Shown here: positions 35,440-44,251 of the stretch, piece by piece | Layout of the letters: each line of letters starts with the position of its first letter | Position numbering within the stretch: the stretch's first letter is position 1 | Assembly: GCF_013032455.1 (NCBI RefSeq) | Contig: NZ_WQCF01000001.1 | Span: 248,001-312,000, forward strand | Source: Ruegeria atlantica | GTDB taxonomy: Bacteria; Pseudomonadota; Alphaproteobacteria; Rhodobacterales; Rhodobacteraceae | DNA: 64,000 bases | Direction of reading: 5' to 3' | Made by a program: the position numbers and the translations under genes | The notes under the pieces: model-generated | What the model was told of the DNA's origin: nothing | Databases searched by the model: none | Seen by the model: the letters and a program-made list of their open reading frames with translations, nothing else

Positions 35440-36612
35440 ATGAAGACCGTAATCCAATCCCCGGTGGAACCGGGTTTCGTGCAAAATCCTTATGCCTTCT
35501 ATGACACGGCCCGCACATACGGGGACCTTGTCTACTGGAATGACTACAAGAAGGTCACAGCGGTCTCGCACCGTGCTGTACAGGCGCTGCTAAAAGACAG
35601 ACGCTTTGGCCGAGAAGTTCCCGCCGAGATGCAAAGGCCCGGCCCCGCGCATCTGCTCCCGTGGTTGAATATCGAGGCGCATTCGTTGCTTGAGGCGGAA
35701 CCACCACGCCACACCCGTCTGCGCGCGCTGGTGATGCGAGCCTTCACGTCACGCGCGATTGCGGCACTTGAATCGTCAGTTCACGAGCTCAGCCACGCCT
35801 TGATCGACCGATTTCCCGATACTCCATTTGATCTGTTGGATGCCTTTTGCACGCGGGTGCCGGTGATCACCATCTGCCGCCTTCTGGGTGTGCCCGAAGA
35901 AATGTCGCCTGATCTACTGCGCTGGTCTCATGCGATGGTGGCGATGTATCAGGCCAGCCGCACGCACAAGACCGAGGACGCAGCCGCCAAAGCCGCCGAG
36001 GGTTTCACTGCGTTCCTGAGTGAGTACATCGAAAAACGCAGAACCGATCCCCGAGACGACCTGATCACCCGCCTGATCGCTGCAGAAGAAGATGGCGAAA
36101 AACTTTCACGCGATGAACTGGTGGCCACCTGTATCTTGCTGCTGAATGCTGGCCACGAGGCAACGGTTCATTCTCTTGGAAATGGGGTGAAAACGCTGCT
36201 GAAACTGGGTATCAACCCATGCAACCAGAGAACGGATGGGCTGGTCGAGGAAGTCCTGCGCTATGACCCACCGCTGCATATGTTCACGCGCTACGCCTAT
36301 GAAGAGGTCGAAGCCTTTGGCCACAGTTTCAAACGGGGGGATGAGGTTGCCTTGCTGCTAGGTGCGGCGAACCGCGATCCTGCGGTTTGGAGCGAGCCGA
36401 ACCGCTTTGATCCGACTCGCCCGATTGTCACTAACACCAGTTTCGGAGGTGGTCTGCATTTCTGCGTCGGGGCCCCACTGGCACGGCTAGAGATGCGCAT
36501 TGCGTTGGTGGCGTTATTCGCTCGGTGCCCGAACCTGCGCCTGACCGCCGAACCGGAATACTCAAACACCTACCACTTTCACGGGCTGACCCGCTTGATG
36601 GTTCAGACCTGA
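35440..36612 (+). CDS. Cytochrome P450
   Basis: The 390-residue haem mono-oxygenase has the I-helix oxygen-binding segment LLLNAGHEATVH, the K-helix EEVLRY and the haem-ligand loop FGGGLHFCVGAPLARLE. It resembles the bacterial class I P450s of about 400 residues, which need a ferredoxin partner not encoded here. The substrate is unknown. ATG at 35440 (MKTVIQSPVEPGF) is preferred by family resemblance; an ATG at 35422 is also in frame. No clear ribosome site precedes either. It is divergent from dctB and convergent with lrp. Confidence 0.92.
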   Translation: MKTVIQSPVEPGFVQNPYAFYDTARTYGDLVYWNDYKKVTAVSHRAVQALLKDRRFGREVPAEMQRPGPAHLLPWLNIEAHSLLEAEPPRHTRLRALVMRAFTSRAIAALESSVHELSHALIDRFPDTPFDLLDAFCTRVPVITICRLLGVPEEMSPDLLRWSHAMVAMYQASRTHKTEDAAAKAAEGFTAFLSEYIEKRRTDPRDDLITRLIAAEEDGEKLSRDELVATCILLLNAGHEATVHSLGNGVKTLLKLGINPCNQRTDGLVEEVLRYDPPLHMFTRYAYEEVEAFGHSFKRGDEVALLLGAANRDPAVWSEPNRFDPTRPIVTNTSFGGGLHFCVGAPLARLEMRIALVALFARCPNLRLTAEPEYSNTYHFHGLTRLMVQT

Positions 36613-36618
36613 GAAGCC

Positions 36619-37098
36619 TCAGTTTTCGATCAGCGCATTCAGCGGCAGCATGGTGGTGGACTTGATCTCCTCCATCGACAGCAATGCGGTCACGTTATGC
36701 ACACGCACCTCTGAAATCAGGGTCTGGTAGAACACGTCATAGGCCCGTGCATTTTTGACCCGAACCTTGAGGATATAGTCGATGTCGCCCGCCAGCCGGT
36801 GCGCCTCTTGCACTTCGGGGCGGTCGCGCAACGCTTTTAGGAACTTACGCTGCCATTCCGCCTCGTGTTCAGAGGTTCGAATCAGAACAAAAAAAGTGGC
36901 TTCGAATCCCAGTGCTTCGGCATCCAGCAAAACAGTCTGCTGACCGATGACTCCGGCCCCTTTCAGCTTGCGGATTCGATTCCAGACCGGGGTCTTGGAA
37001 CTGCCAACACGGGCTGCTATTTCGTCCAGCGATTGGCTGGCGTCGCGCTGTAGCTCGACCAGAATTTTCCGATCCGTGTCATCAATTCGCACTGACAT
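36619..37098 (-). CDS. Lrp/AsnC-family transcriptional regulator
   Basis: The 159-residue protein has an N-terminal HTH (DDTDRKILVELQRDASQSLD, VGSSKTPVWNRIRKL) and a C-terminal RAM ligand-binding domain (GDIDYILKVRVKNARAYDVF). ATG at 37098 was chosen by family length (about 155). It is divergent from the sulfate assimilation operon, and two palindromes occupy the shared intergenic region, so it may control both itself and that operon in response to an amino acid such as cysteine or methionine (inference). Confidence 0.94.
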   Translation of the reverse strand: MSVRIDDTDRKILVELQRDASQSLDEIAARVGSSKTPVWNRIRKLKGAGVIGQQTVLLDAEALGFEATFFVLIRTSEHEAEWQRKFLKALRDRPEVQEAHRLAGDIDYILKVRVKNARAYDVFYQTLISEVRVHNVTALLSMEEIKSTTMLPLNALIEN

Positions 37099-37110
37099 TC
37101 CAATTTTTCC

Positions 37111-37126
37111 TTTGTTTCGAAACAAA
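37111..37126. promoter_or_regulatory. 16-bp perfect palindrome at the lrp start
   Basis: TTTGTTTCGAAACAAA is a perfect dyad 13 bp upstream of the lrp ATG, well placed for autoregulation. Confidence 0.6.
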
Positions 37127-37182
37127 AGTCCCGCACAGAGGCGCTGACCAAACATTTGTTCTTATTTACACGCCCATATAGC

Positions 37183-37210
37183 GCAATACAGGGAATATTT
37201 CCTATATTGC
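37183..37210. promoter_or_regulatory. 28-bp near-perfect palindrome upstream of cobA
   Basis: The segment has 24 of 28 positions symmetric, with arms GCAATA/TATTGC and centre GGGAATATTTCC, 29 bp before the cobA ATG. The AT-rich centre flanked by GG/CC suits an Lrp-type or dimeric regulator site controlling the sulfate assimilation operon. Confidence 0.6.
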
Positions 37211-37238
37211 AGGTCAAGTCAAACCAAGCGGAACGAAC

Positions 37239-38015
37239 ATGCAGCTTACGCATTCATATGATGGCACAGGACACGTCGACTTTGTCGGCGCGGGTCCGGG
37301 CGATCCGGAATTGCTGACGCTCAAGGCGGTGAACGCCTTCGCGCGTGCTGACGTCGTGCTGCATGACCGCCTGATCAGCGCCGAGGTTCTGGAGCTGGCG
37401 GGCAAGTCCGCCGTTCTGGTTGACGTCGGTAAGGCAGGCTTTGGTCCCTCTTGGAAACAGGAAGACATCGACGCGCTGCTGGTCGACTACGCAGTCAAGG
37501 GCCACCACGTCGTACGCCTGAAATCGGGTGATCCGACTGTGTTTGGTCGCCTGGATGAAGAGATCGAAGCGGTCGAGGCCGCAGGTATCTCATGGCAGAT
37601 CGTACCGGGCATTACGGCGGCCTCTGCTGCCGTTGCAGGAATCGGTCAAAGCCTGACCCGCCGCGGCCGCAACTCGTCCGTGCGGTTCCTCACCGGTCAC
37701 GACATGAAAGGTTTCGCCGATCACGACTGGACCGCGCTGGCGCGCTCCGGCTCTGTGGCCGCAATCTATATGGGCAAGAAATCCGCCCGTTTCATTCAGG
37801 GCCGCCTGATTATGCACGGCGCTGACCGCGAAACGCCGGTCACACTGATCGAAAACGCGTCGCGCCCCGATCAACGCATTCTGGCCACCACGCTGGACCA
37901 GCTGCCCACCGATTTGAACGCCGCCGAAATGGACGGCCCCACCCTGACCTTTTATGGCCTCGCCCCGCGCCAAGCGGCCCAGGCCCTGACCGAATTCAAG
38001 AAGGAGCACGCCTGA
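37239..38015 (+). CDS. cobA: Uroporphyrinogen-III C-methyltransferase
   Basis: The 258-residue enzyme methylates uroporphyrinogen III twice to precorrin-2, the first step to sirohaem, the cofactor of the downstream sulfite reductase. Motifs are FVGAGPGDPELLTLKA, VLHDRLIS, VVRLKSGDPTVFGR and VPGITAASAA. It lacks the N-terminal dehydrogenase/ferrochelatase part found in full-length CysG, so those steps must be encoded elsewhere. First gene of the operon; its stop overlaps the DUF2849 start by one base. Confidence 0.95.
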   Translation: MQLTHSYDGTGHVDFVGAGPGDPELLTLKAVNAFARADVVLHDRLISAEVLELAGKSAVLVDVGKAGFGPSWKQEDIDALLVDYAVKGHHVVRLKSGDPTVFGRLDEEIEAVEAAGISWQIVPGITAASAAVAGIGQSLTRRGRNSSVRFLTGHDMKGFADHDWTALARSGSVAAIYMGKKSARFIQGRLIMHGADRETPVTLIENASRPDQRILATTLDQLPTDLNAAEMDGPTLTFYGLAPRQAAQALTEFKKEHA

Positions 38016-38329
38016 TGGCCCGCGCTTTTACACCCAAAGTGGTCACCGCCAACGATCTGTTGGAAGGCGACGTTATCTATCTGACCGAAGACGACCGCTG
38101 GTCGCGTGACCTGTCCGAGGCCGAGCTGATCACGGATGAGGCCCACGCTCAGGTCCGTCTGCTGGATGCCACCCGTCAGGCCAACAAAATTGTCGGCGCC
38201 TATCTCGCCGATGCCGTAGCAGGCGCGAACGGCCCCGAACCCACCCATTTCCGAGAGGACTTCCGCCGCACCGGACCGTCCAACTATGCCCACGGCAAAC
38301 AGGAAACAGCAACGCAGCCCCGGGCCTGA
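38015..38329 (+). CDS. DUF2849 family protein in the sulfate assimilation operon
   Basis: The 104-residue protein begins MARAFTPKVVTANDLLEGDV and has the family pattern YLTEDDRWSRDLSEAELI, with a basic C-terminal tail. Its biochemical role is unknown, but the family occurs almost always between the methyltransferase and sulfite reductase genes, which suggests a role in that pathway. It overlaps cobA by one base (TGATG). Confidence 0.9.
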   Translation: MARAFTPKVVTANDLLEGDVIYLTEDDRWSRDLSEAELITDEAHAQVRLLDATRQANKIVGAYLADAVAGANGPEPTHFREDFRRTGPSNYAHGKQETATQPRA

Positions 38330-38395
38330 TATCTGGCCCTCTCTCTCCCCTACAAGGCCCCCAGGTTTCGGGGCTGCAATTAAGGACAGCTAATC

Positions 38396-40060
38396 ATGTA
38401 TCGCTACTCCGAGTTCGACACAGCATTTTTGGCAGAACGTAACGCGCAGTTCCGCGCGCAGGTTGAGCGCCGCATCGACGGCTCGCTGACCGAAGACGAA
38501 TTCAAACCGTTCCGCCTGATGAACGGCCTGTACCTGCAGCTACACGCATACATGCTGCGGGTTGCTATCCCCTATGGTACGCTGTCCAGCGCACAGATGC
38601 GCCAACTGGCACTGCTGGCCGAGAAGTGGGACAAGGGTTATGGGCATTTCACCACCCGCCAGAACATCCAGTACAACTGGCCCAAGCTGAACGATGTGCC
38701 GGACATGCTGGACGCGCTGGCCGAGGTTGGCATGCACGCCATCCAGACCAGCGGTAACACCATCCGCAACGTGACCGCCGACCATTTCGCCGGTGCCGCC
38801 GCGGATGAGATCGCTGATCCCCGCCCCTATGCCGAACTGCTGCGCCAGTGGTCGACCGACCACCCGGAGTTCCAATTCATGCCGCGTAAGTTCAAGATCG
38901 CCATCACCGGCTCGGAAAATGACCGCGCCGTGATCAAGGCGCATGACATCGGCCTGCAGCTGGTCGAGCGCGACGGCGTTCTGGGTGCCCGTGTTATCGT
39001 GGGCGGCGGTTTGGGCCGTACACCGATGATCGGCAAAGAGCTCTCGGAATTCGTCGCCTTTGACGACCTGCTGGCTTACCTCGAAGCCACTGTTTCCGTG
39101 TGGAACCAGATCGGCCGCCGCGACAACAAGTATAAGGCGCGCATCAAGATCACCGTCCACGAGAACGGCATCGACACCATCCGCGCCAAGGTCAACGAGC
39201 GCTTCCTGCAGGTTCGCCCGCAGTTCAAAGGCGCCGACATGAACCTGCTGGAAGAGATCAAAGGCCACTTCGCTGCCCCGGCTTTCCGTGAGGGCTCGGT
39301 TGCCTCGTTCGAAAGCGCCTATACCAACGATCCTGTCTTCCGCTCGTGGGTCGACACCAACATCGCGCCGCACAAGAATGCGGACCACGCGATCGTCACG
39401 ATCTCGATCAAGAAACACGGCGCGACGCCGGGCGATGCAACTGCTGAGCAAATGCGCGTGATGGCCGATCTGGCCGAAGAGTTCGCCTATGACGAGCTGC
39501 GTATCAGCCATGAGCAGAACGTGATCCTGCCGCATGTCCACAAGTCGGACCTGCCCGCAATCCACGCGAAGCTGAAGGAATACGAATTGGCGACCGCCAA
39601 TATCGGCCTGATCAGCGACATCATCGCCTGCCCTGGCATGGACTACTGCGCACTGGCAACCGCCCGCGCAATTCCGGTTGCGCAGGAAATCGCGACACGT
39701 TTCGACGACCTGAAGCTTGAGCATGATATCGGCCACCTGAAGATCAAGATCTCGGGCTGCATCAACGCATGTGGTCACCACCACGTGGGTCACATCGGCA
39801 TCCTTGGTCTGGATCGCGCTGGCGTCGAAAACTACCAGATTACTCTGGGTGGTGACGGAACCGAGACCGCGACCATTGGCGATCGCACCGGTCCGGGTTT
39901 TGCCTACGATGAGATCGTGCCAGCCGTTGAGCGCATCGTCGACACGTATCTTGAGCAACGCGAAAGCAACGAGGAAACATTCCTGCAGACCTATCGTCGG
40001 GTAGGCATGGCGCCGTTCAAGGCGGCGCTCTACCCCGAGGCGCAGGCCAATGCCGCTTGA
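38396..40060 (+). CDS. cysI: Sulfite reductase (sirohaem, ferredoxin-type nitrite/sulfite reductase family)
   Basis: The 554-residue enzyme reduces sulfite to sulfide with six electrons. It has two ferredoxin-like/sirohaem repeats and the four cysteines that hold the coupled [4Fe-4S]-sirohaem centre, in CPGMDYC and SGCINACGHHH. Sulfite rather than nitrite is assigned from the cysH and cobA neighbours. It overlaps cysH by 11 bases. Electron supply is probably by ferredoxin and the Fpr encoded downstream. Confidence 0.93.
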   Translation: MYRYSEFDTAFLAERNAQFRAQVERRIDGSLTEDEFKPFRLMNGLYLQLHAYMLRVAIPYGTLSSAQMRQLALLAEKWDKGYGHFTTRQNIQYNWPKLNDVPDMLDALAEVGMHAIQTSGNTIRNVTADHFAGAAADEIADPRPYAELLRQWSTDHPEFQFMPRKFKIAITGSENDRAVIKAHDIGLQLVERDGVLGARVIVGGGLGRTPMIGKELSEFVAFDDLLAYLEATVSVWNQIGRRDNKYKARIKITVHENGIDTIRAKVNERFLQVRPQFKGADMNLLEEIKGHFAAPAFREGSVASFESAYTNDPVFRSWVDTNIAPHKNADHAIVTISIKKHGATPGDATAEQMRVMADLAEEFAYDELRISHEQNVILPHVHKSDLPAIHAKLKEYELATANIGLISDIIACPGMDYCALATARAIPVAQEIATRFDDLKLEHDIGHLKIKISGCINACGHHHVGHIGILGLDRAGVENYQITLGGDGTETATIGDRTGPGFAYDEIVPAVERIVDTYLEQRESNEETFLQTYRRVGMAPFKAALYPEAQANAA

Positions 40061-40811
40061 CCTGATCCAAACGGAACTGGGTAAAGACCGAAGCGCACTG
40101 ACCGAAAGGGTCGAAGCGCTGAACGCCCAGTTCCGGCACCACAGTGCGCATGATGTCATGCATGGTGCCATCGAAGAGGTCGACAAGCTTGCTCTGGTCT
40201 CAAGCTTCGGTGCGGAATCGGTAGTGTTGCTGCACATGGCGGCGGTCGTCGACAAGATGACCCCGGTGTTGTTCGTGGACACGCAGATGCTGTTCACCGA
40301 AACCCTGGAATACCAGCAGGAGGTCAGCGAGCGTCTGGGGTTAAAAAACGTCCATATCATCCATGCCGAGGATGAGGACGTGCAACGTGAGGACCCTTAT
40401 GGTGCGCTGCGTTTACGGGACACGGATGCGTGCTGCAATCTGCGTAAAACCTTCCCGCTGCAGCAGGCTTTGACAGGCTATTGCGGCTGGATTACTGGAC
40501 GCAAGCGGTTCCAGTCGGGCACTCGCGCGGCGCTCGATTTCTTCGAGGTAGAGGACGGCACGGGCCGGATCAAGGTCAACCCGCTGGCCCATTGGGCGCC
40601 CGAAGATGTGCGCGCCTATATGGAAGAAAACAACCTGCCCCGGCACCCGCTGGTGGCCAAAGGATACCCTTCGATTGGCTGTGCACCCTGCACCTCGCCG
40701 GTCAAAGAAGGCGAAGACCCCCGCGCCGGACGCTGGCGCGATCAGAACAAAGAAGAATGCGGCATCCATTTTGTCGATGGCAAGATGGTGCGCGCCGGAG
40801 AGAAAACATGA
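40050..40811 (+). CDS. cysH: Adenylyl-sulfate (APS-type) reductase
   Basis: The 253-residue protein reduces activated sulfate to sulfite. It has the [4Fe-4S] ligand pairs Cys128-Cys129 (DACCNLRK) and Cys211/Cys214 (GCAPC) plus the catalytic cysteine Cys237 in KEECGIH. The iron-sulfur cysteines mark it as an APS-type reductase that does not need PAPS. Motif SSFGAESVVLLHM is the PP-loop. It overlaps cysI and the next gene, confirming one operon. Confidence 0.95.
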   Translation: MPLDLIQTELGKDRSALTERVEALNAQFRHHSAHDVMHGAIEEVDKLALVSSFGAESVVLLHMAAVVDKMTPVLFVDTQMLFTETLEYQQEVSERLGLKNVHIIHAEDEDVQREDPYGALRLRDTDACCNLRKTFPLQQALTGYCGWITGRKRFQSGTRAALDFFEVEDGTGRIKVNPLAHWAPEDVRAYMEENNLPRHPLVAKGYPSIGCAPCTSPVKEGEDPRAGRWRDQNKEECGIHFVDGKMVRAGEKT

Positions 40812-41215
40812 ACGTAATCGTATCGGATGAGGGGTTCGCCCCCGACGACTGGACCGACGGCTTTGTCACGCTGGAAGACGCGGCCAATGATGTGGTCGCG
40901 CTGGATGTGGCCTCGGACACTGACCCGGATGACCTGATTGACCGTTTGGGCAACGCAAGGATGGTGCGCGTGGACTTCCCGTCTTCGGCGGATGGCCGCG
41001 GCTTTACCATTGCCCGCGTTCTGCGCTTGAAAGGCTATACCGGTCGCCTGCGCGCCAAGGGTCACGTGCTGGCCGACCAATACGCTATGGCCCGCCGCAG
41101 CGGTTTTGACGAGGTCGAGATCGACCACGCACTGGCCGCCCGGCAGCCGGAAGACCAATGGTTGGCCCGTGCCAACTGGAAAGACAACAATTACCAGGCC
41201 CGCCTGCGCGGCTGA
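40808..41215 (+). CDS. DUF934 family protein
   Basis: The 135-residue protein overlaps cysH by four bases (ATGA). It shows the DUF934 core VRVDFPSSADGRGFTIARVL followed by GYTGRLRAKGHVLADQYAMARRSGFDEVEI. The function is unknown; the family accompanies sulfite reductase and APS reductase genes in many proteobacteria and is thought to support assimilatory sulfate reduction. The N-terminal 50 residues are acidic. Confidence 0.9.
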   Translation: MNVIVSDEGFAPDDWTDGFVTLEDAANDVVALDVASDTDPDDLIDRLGNARMVRVDFPSSADGRGFTIARVLRLKGYTGRLRAKGHVLADQYAMARRSGFDEVEIDHALAARQPEDQWLARANWKDNNYQARLRG

Positions 41216-41322
41216 GACCCGCATAGCCAGCTTGTGAGCGGAAGGGGGCAATCTGTCCCCTTTTCCTGACTTGGATCAAAGATTAAACGGAGATGTCGGT
41301 TTACCCCACCGGCAGTGAAACG

Positions 41323-42156
41323 ATGACAGAGATGAAGCCCGTGACCGAAGCAACCGCCGTGAAGGCCCCCGTTCTGCCGGATGCGCAGACCGTAACAGAT
41401 GTCAAACACTGGACCGACAGCCTGTTCTCGTTCAAGGTGTCGCGCCCTGCCTCGCTGCGGTTCCGCTCGGGCGAATTCGTGATGATCGGCCTGCTGGGCG
41501 ACAACGGCAAACCGCTGCTGCGCGCCTATTCAATTGCCTCGCCGTCCTGGGACGAAGAGCTGGAGTTCTATTCGATCAAGGTGCAGGACGGTCCGCTAAC
41601 CTCGAAGCTGCAGCACATCAAGGCAGGTGACCAGATCATCCTGCGGCCCAAGCCCGTCGGCACACTGGTCCATGACGCGCTGCTGCCCGGCAAGCGCCTG
41701 TGGTTCTTTGCCACTGGCACCGGTTTTGCGCCGTTCGCCTCACTGCTGCGTGAGCCTCAGACCTATGAGGATTACGATGAGGTCATCATCACCCACACCT
41801 GCCGTGAAGTGGCCGAACTTGAATACGGTCGTCAGTTGATCGAAAGCATCCGCCAGGACGAAATGCTGGCCGAACTGATGGGCGAAGGTTTTGCTGACAA
41901 GATTCGCTATTACCCGACCACCACACGGGAAGAGAGCCCCAAAATGGGCCGCATCACGAACCTGCTGAAGGACGGCACCGTGTTTGCCGATCTAGGCATC
42001 GAAGGTGGCATCAAGCCTGAAACCGACCGCGCGATGGTCTGCGGTTCGCTAGCCTTCAATCTGGATATCAAGGCAATCCTTGAAGAATTCGGTCTGCGTG
42101 AAGGTGCGAACTCGGAGCCCAAGGAATTCGTGATCGAAAAGGCCTTTGTAGGCTGA
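41323..42156 (+). CDS. fpr: Ferredoxin-NADP+ reductase
   Basis: The 277-residue flavoprotein has the FAD motif RAYSIASPS, the pyrophosphate region and the NADP motif FFATGTGFAPFASLLREP. It would move electrons between NADPH and ferredoxin, plausibly for the sulfite reductase upstream. ATG at 41323 is favoured; an in-frame ATG at 41293 has its purine-rich site directly touching the start codon and is less likely. It is 107 bp after the DUF934 gene and may be the last operon gene. Confidence 0.93.
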   Translation: MTEMKPVTEATAVKAPVLPDAQTVTDVKHWTDSLFSFKVSRPASLRFRSGEFVMIGLLGDNGKPLLRAYSIASPSWDEELEFYSIKVQDGPLTSKLQHIKAGDQIILRPKPVGTLVHDALLPGKRLWFFATGTGFAPFASLLREPQTYEDYDEVIITHTCREVAELEYGRQLIESIRQDEMLAELMGEGFADKIRYYPTTTREESPKMGRITNLLKDGTVFADLGIEGGIKPETDRAMVCGSLAFNLDIKAILEEFGLREGANSEPKEFVIEKAFVG

Positions 42157-42165
42157 TCCTTTCGT

Positions 42166-42193
42166 GCGGGCCGCTGAAATGACAGTGGCCCGC
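42166..42193 (+). terminator. Hairpin after fpr
   Basis: GCGGGCC and GGCCCGC, with inner CTG/CAG pairing, form a stem 10 bp after the fpr stop. No T run follows, so it may be a stability element or a Rho-assisted stop. Confidence 0.4.
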
Positions 42194-42247
42194 GCATAAA
42201 CCCGCTGCAAAACCTGTGAATTTCAGCCTTTTCGACGCGGATGGCGC

Positions 42248-42276
42248 TTGAATCAAGGCGCGGGGCGGTCTAGATT
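42248..42276 (+). promoter_or_regulatory. Probable promoter of infC
   Basis: TTGAAT (42248-42253) and TAGATT (42271-42276), spaced 17 bp, lie 40 bp upstream of the predicted infC start. Confidence 0.5.
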
Positions 42277-42315
42277 TCGGGCTCGAAATTCTGCAATCAT
42301 CAAAGGAATGAACCC

Positions 42316-42864
42316 ATAGCCCGCAGACCCCACAACGCGCCGCCGCAGAGAGACACCGGACCGCGCGTCAATGAAAAAATCCGTGCCCCCGAAATTCGCC
42401 TGATTGGCGCTGATGGTGAAAATGTCGGGGTGGTTCATCCCGCCAAAGCCATGCAACTAGCCGCAGATGCCGGCCTTGACCTCGTCGAGATTTCGCCAAA
42501 CGCGAACCCTCCGGTCTGTAAGATCATGGATTTTGGCAAGTTCAAATACGAACAGCAAAAGCGTGAGAGCGAAGCCCGCAAGAAGCAAAAAGTCATTGAG
42601 GTGAAAGAGGTCAAGTTCCGGCCCAACACCGACACTCATGACTATGACGTCAAGATGAAGAACGTCTTCAAGTTTCTGGAAAAGGGCGACAAGGTCAAAG
42701 TCACCCTGCGTTTCCGAGGCCGTGAAATGGCACACCAAAACCTGGGCCGCGAGCTGCTGGAACGTGTGGCCGAAGACATCAAGGATCTGGGCAAGGTCGA
42801 GAATATGCCCAAGATGGAAGGCCGTCAGATGATCATGATGATCGGGCCTCTGCCACAGAAATAA
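42316..42864 (+). CDS. infC: Translation initiation factor IF-3 with AUA start codon
   Basis: IF-3 binds the 30S subunit and checks the start codon. Read from 42316 the protein has 182 residues, the normal size, starting with the family-like [10 protein letters not shown] and [20 protein letters not shown]. No ATG, GTG or TTG gives this N-terminus; the codon at the family start is ATA, with AAAGGA eight bases upstream. Non-AUG infC starts are well known in other bacteria and underlie IF-3 autoregulation. A three-codon out-of-frame AUG ORF (42308-42319) overlaps the start. The C-terminal domain ([14 protein letters not shown]) is typical. Confidence 0.93.
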   Translation: MARRPHNAPPQRDTGPRVNEKIRAPEIRLIGADGENVGVVHPAKAMQLAADAGLDLVEISPNANPPVCKIMDFGKFKYEQQKRESEARKKQKVIEVKEVKFRPNTDTHDYDVKMKNVFKFLEKGDKVKVTLRFRGREMAHQNLGRELLERVAEDIKDLGKVENMPKMEGRQMIMMIGPLPQK

Positions 42865-42886
42865 GGTTCTGACTGATCAGACCAAG

Positions 42887-42917
42887 AAAGCCTCCTCAAT
42901 TTTGAGGAGGCTTTTAA
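42887..42917 (+). terminator. Rho-independent terminator after infC
   Basis: AAAGCCTCCTCA/TGAGGAGGCTTT with a four-base loop and T run. Symmetric, so it may also stop the convergent aminotransferase transcript. Confidence 0.93.
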
Positions 42918-42934
42918 TTTTGCGCTCTGCGTTG

Positions 42935-44251
42935 TCAGATCACCGCAGGAATGGCCCTGCTCAGTTTCCCAACCAGTTCGTCAATCTGCGCGTCTTCAAT
43001 GATGAACGGCGGCGCCAGCAGAACGTGGTCTCCCTTTCTCCCATCTCGGGTGCCTGACATCGGATAACAAATCAGCCCCTCAGCCAGAGCGGCCTTTTTG
43101 ATCTTTCCAGCCACCCCAAGTGCAGGGTCAAACGGCGTTTTCGTATTCCGATCCGCAACAAGCTCAATACCCCGGAACAACCCTCGACCCCGAATATCAC
43201 CGACATTCGGGTGCTGCCCCAGTGCAGCTTCAAGCGAGGATTGCAGTCTTTCACCCATGACAGCCGCCCGCGCCGGTAGCTCGCGGTCGGTCAATTCACG
43301 TACGACCGCCAAAGCCGCCGCCGTCGCCACCGGGTGCCCGATATAAGTGTGACCGTGTTGAAAGAATCCGGACCCATCGCGGATGGCGTCATATATCTGA
43401 CCTGTGCACATCATCGCACCGATCGGCTGATAACCCGCCCCCAACCCTTTGGCGATACACAGAATATCTGGATCCACCCCATCGTGGTCACAGGCAAACA
43501 GATGTCCGGTTCGGCCCATGCCGCACATCACTTCATCCAAGATCAACAGCACGCCGTATCGATCACAGATTTCACGAACGCGCTTAAAATACCCATCAAC
43601 AGCAGGCACTGCACCCAGTGTAGCACCAACAACCGGTTCAGCCATGAACGCCATCACAGTGTCAGGACCCAGTCGTAGGATTTCAGCCTCCAACTCATTA
43701 GCGACCCGCTGACCGTAGTCAAAGCTGCTCTCACCTTCGGGTTTTTCAGCATATTCATAGCAAGCTGCGATATGAGTCATGTCGATCAGCATCGGCGCGA
43801 ACTGCGCGCGCCGCCACGCATTTCCACCCGCAGACAACGCCCCAAGGGTATTGCCATGGTAACTCTGTCGCCGCGCAATCACGTGCCGCCGGTCAGGTTG
43901 ACCGATCTCCAGAAAGTACTGCCGCGCCAGCTTGATCGCCGCCTCGGTCGCCTCGGACCCGCCCGAGACGAAATACACCCGATCAATATCCCCCGGCGCA
44001 TGTTCGATCAGCAGGTCCGCCAAGGCTTCGGCCGGTTTCGAGGTCATGAAACCGGTATGCGCGAAAGCAATCTGTTCGACCTGTTCCTGCACGGCCTGGA
44101 TGACTGCGTGGTTGGAATGACCCAGACACGACACCGCCGCATCGCCACAATCCAAATAACGATTACCCTGCGCGTCGATTAGATAACACCCGTCTCCACC
44201 TGCCGCGACCGGCAATTCGGATTTCGTGTGGCGAGGAAATACGTGACTCAT
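42935..44251 (-). CDS. Class III PLP-dependent aminotransferase
   Basis: The 438-residue enzyme belongs to the omega-amino acid/acetylornithine aminotransferase group. YFVSGGSEATEAAIKLAR binds PLP phosphate, LILDEVMCGMGRTG carries the ring-contact Asp, and the Schiff-base lysine is in CIAKGLGAGYQPIGA. Substrate is unknown. ATG at 44251 is supported by AAAGGG upstream. It overlaps the DUF849 gene by four bases, so the pair probably deaminates an amino compound to a beta-keto acid and cleaves it (inference). Confidence 0.92.
   Translation of the reverse strand: MSHVFPRHTKSELPVAAGGDGCYLIDAQGNRYLDCGDAAVSCLGHSNHAVIQAVQEQVEQIAFAHTGFMTSKPAEALADLLIEHAPGDIDRVYFVSGGSEATEAAIKLARQYFLEIGQPDRRHVIARRQSYHGNTLGALSAGGNAWRRAQFAPMLIDMTHIAACYEYAEKPEGESSFDYGQRVANELEAEILRLGPDTVMAFMAEPVVGATLGAVPAVDGYFKRVREICDRYGVLLILDEVMCGMGRTGHLFACDHDGVDPDILCIAKGLGAGYQPIGAMMCTGQIYDAIRDGSGFFQHGHTYIGHPVATAAALAVVRELTDRELPARAAVMGERLQSSLEAALGQHPNVGDIRGRGLFRGIELVADRNTKTPFDPALGVAGKIKKAALAEGLICYPMSGTRDGRKGDHVLLAPPFIIEDAQIDELVGKLSRAIPAVI

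Noticed and set aside
38540-40360. Very long open frame antisense to cysI and cysH (606 codons)
   Set aside because: It mirrors the codon pattern of clear enzymes on the other strand, lacks any domain and has His/Val/Asp-rich composition typical of a shadow frame.
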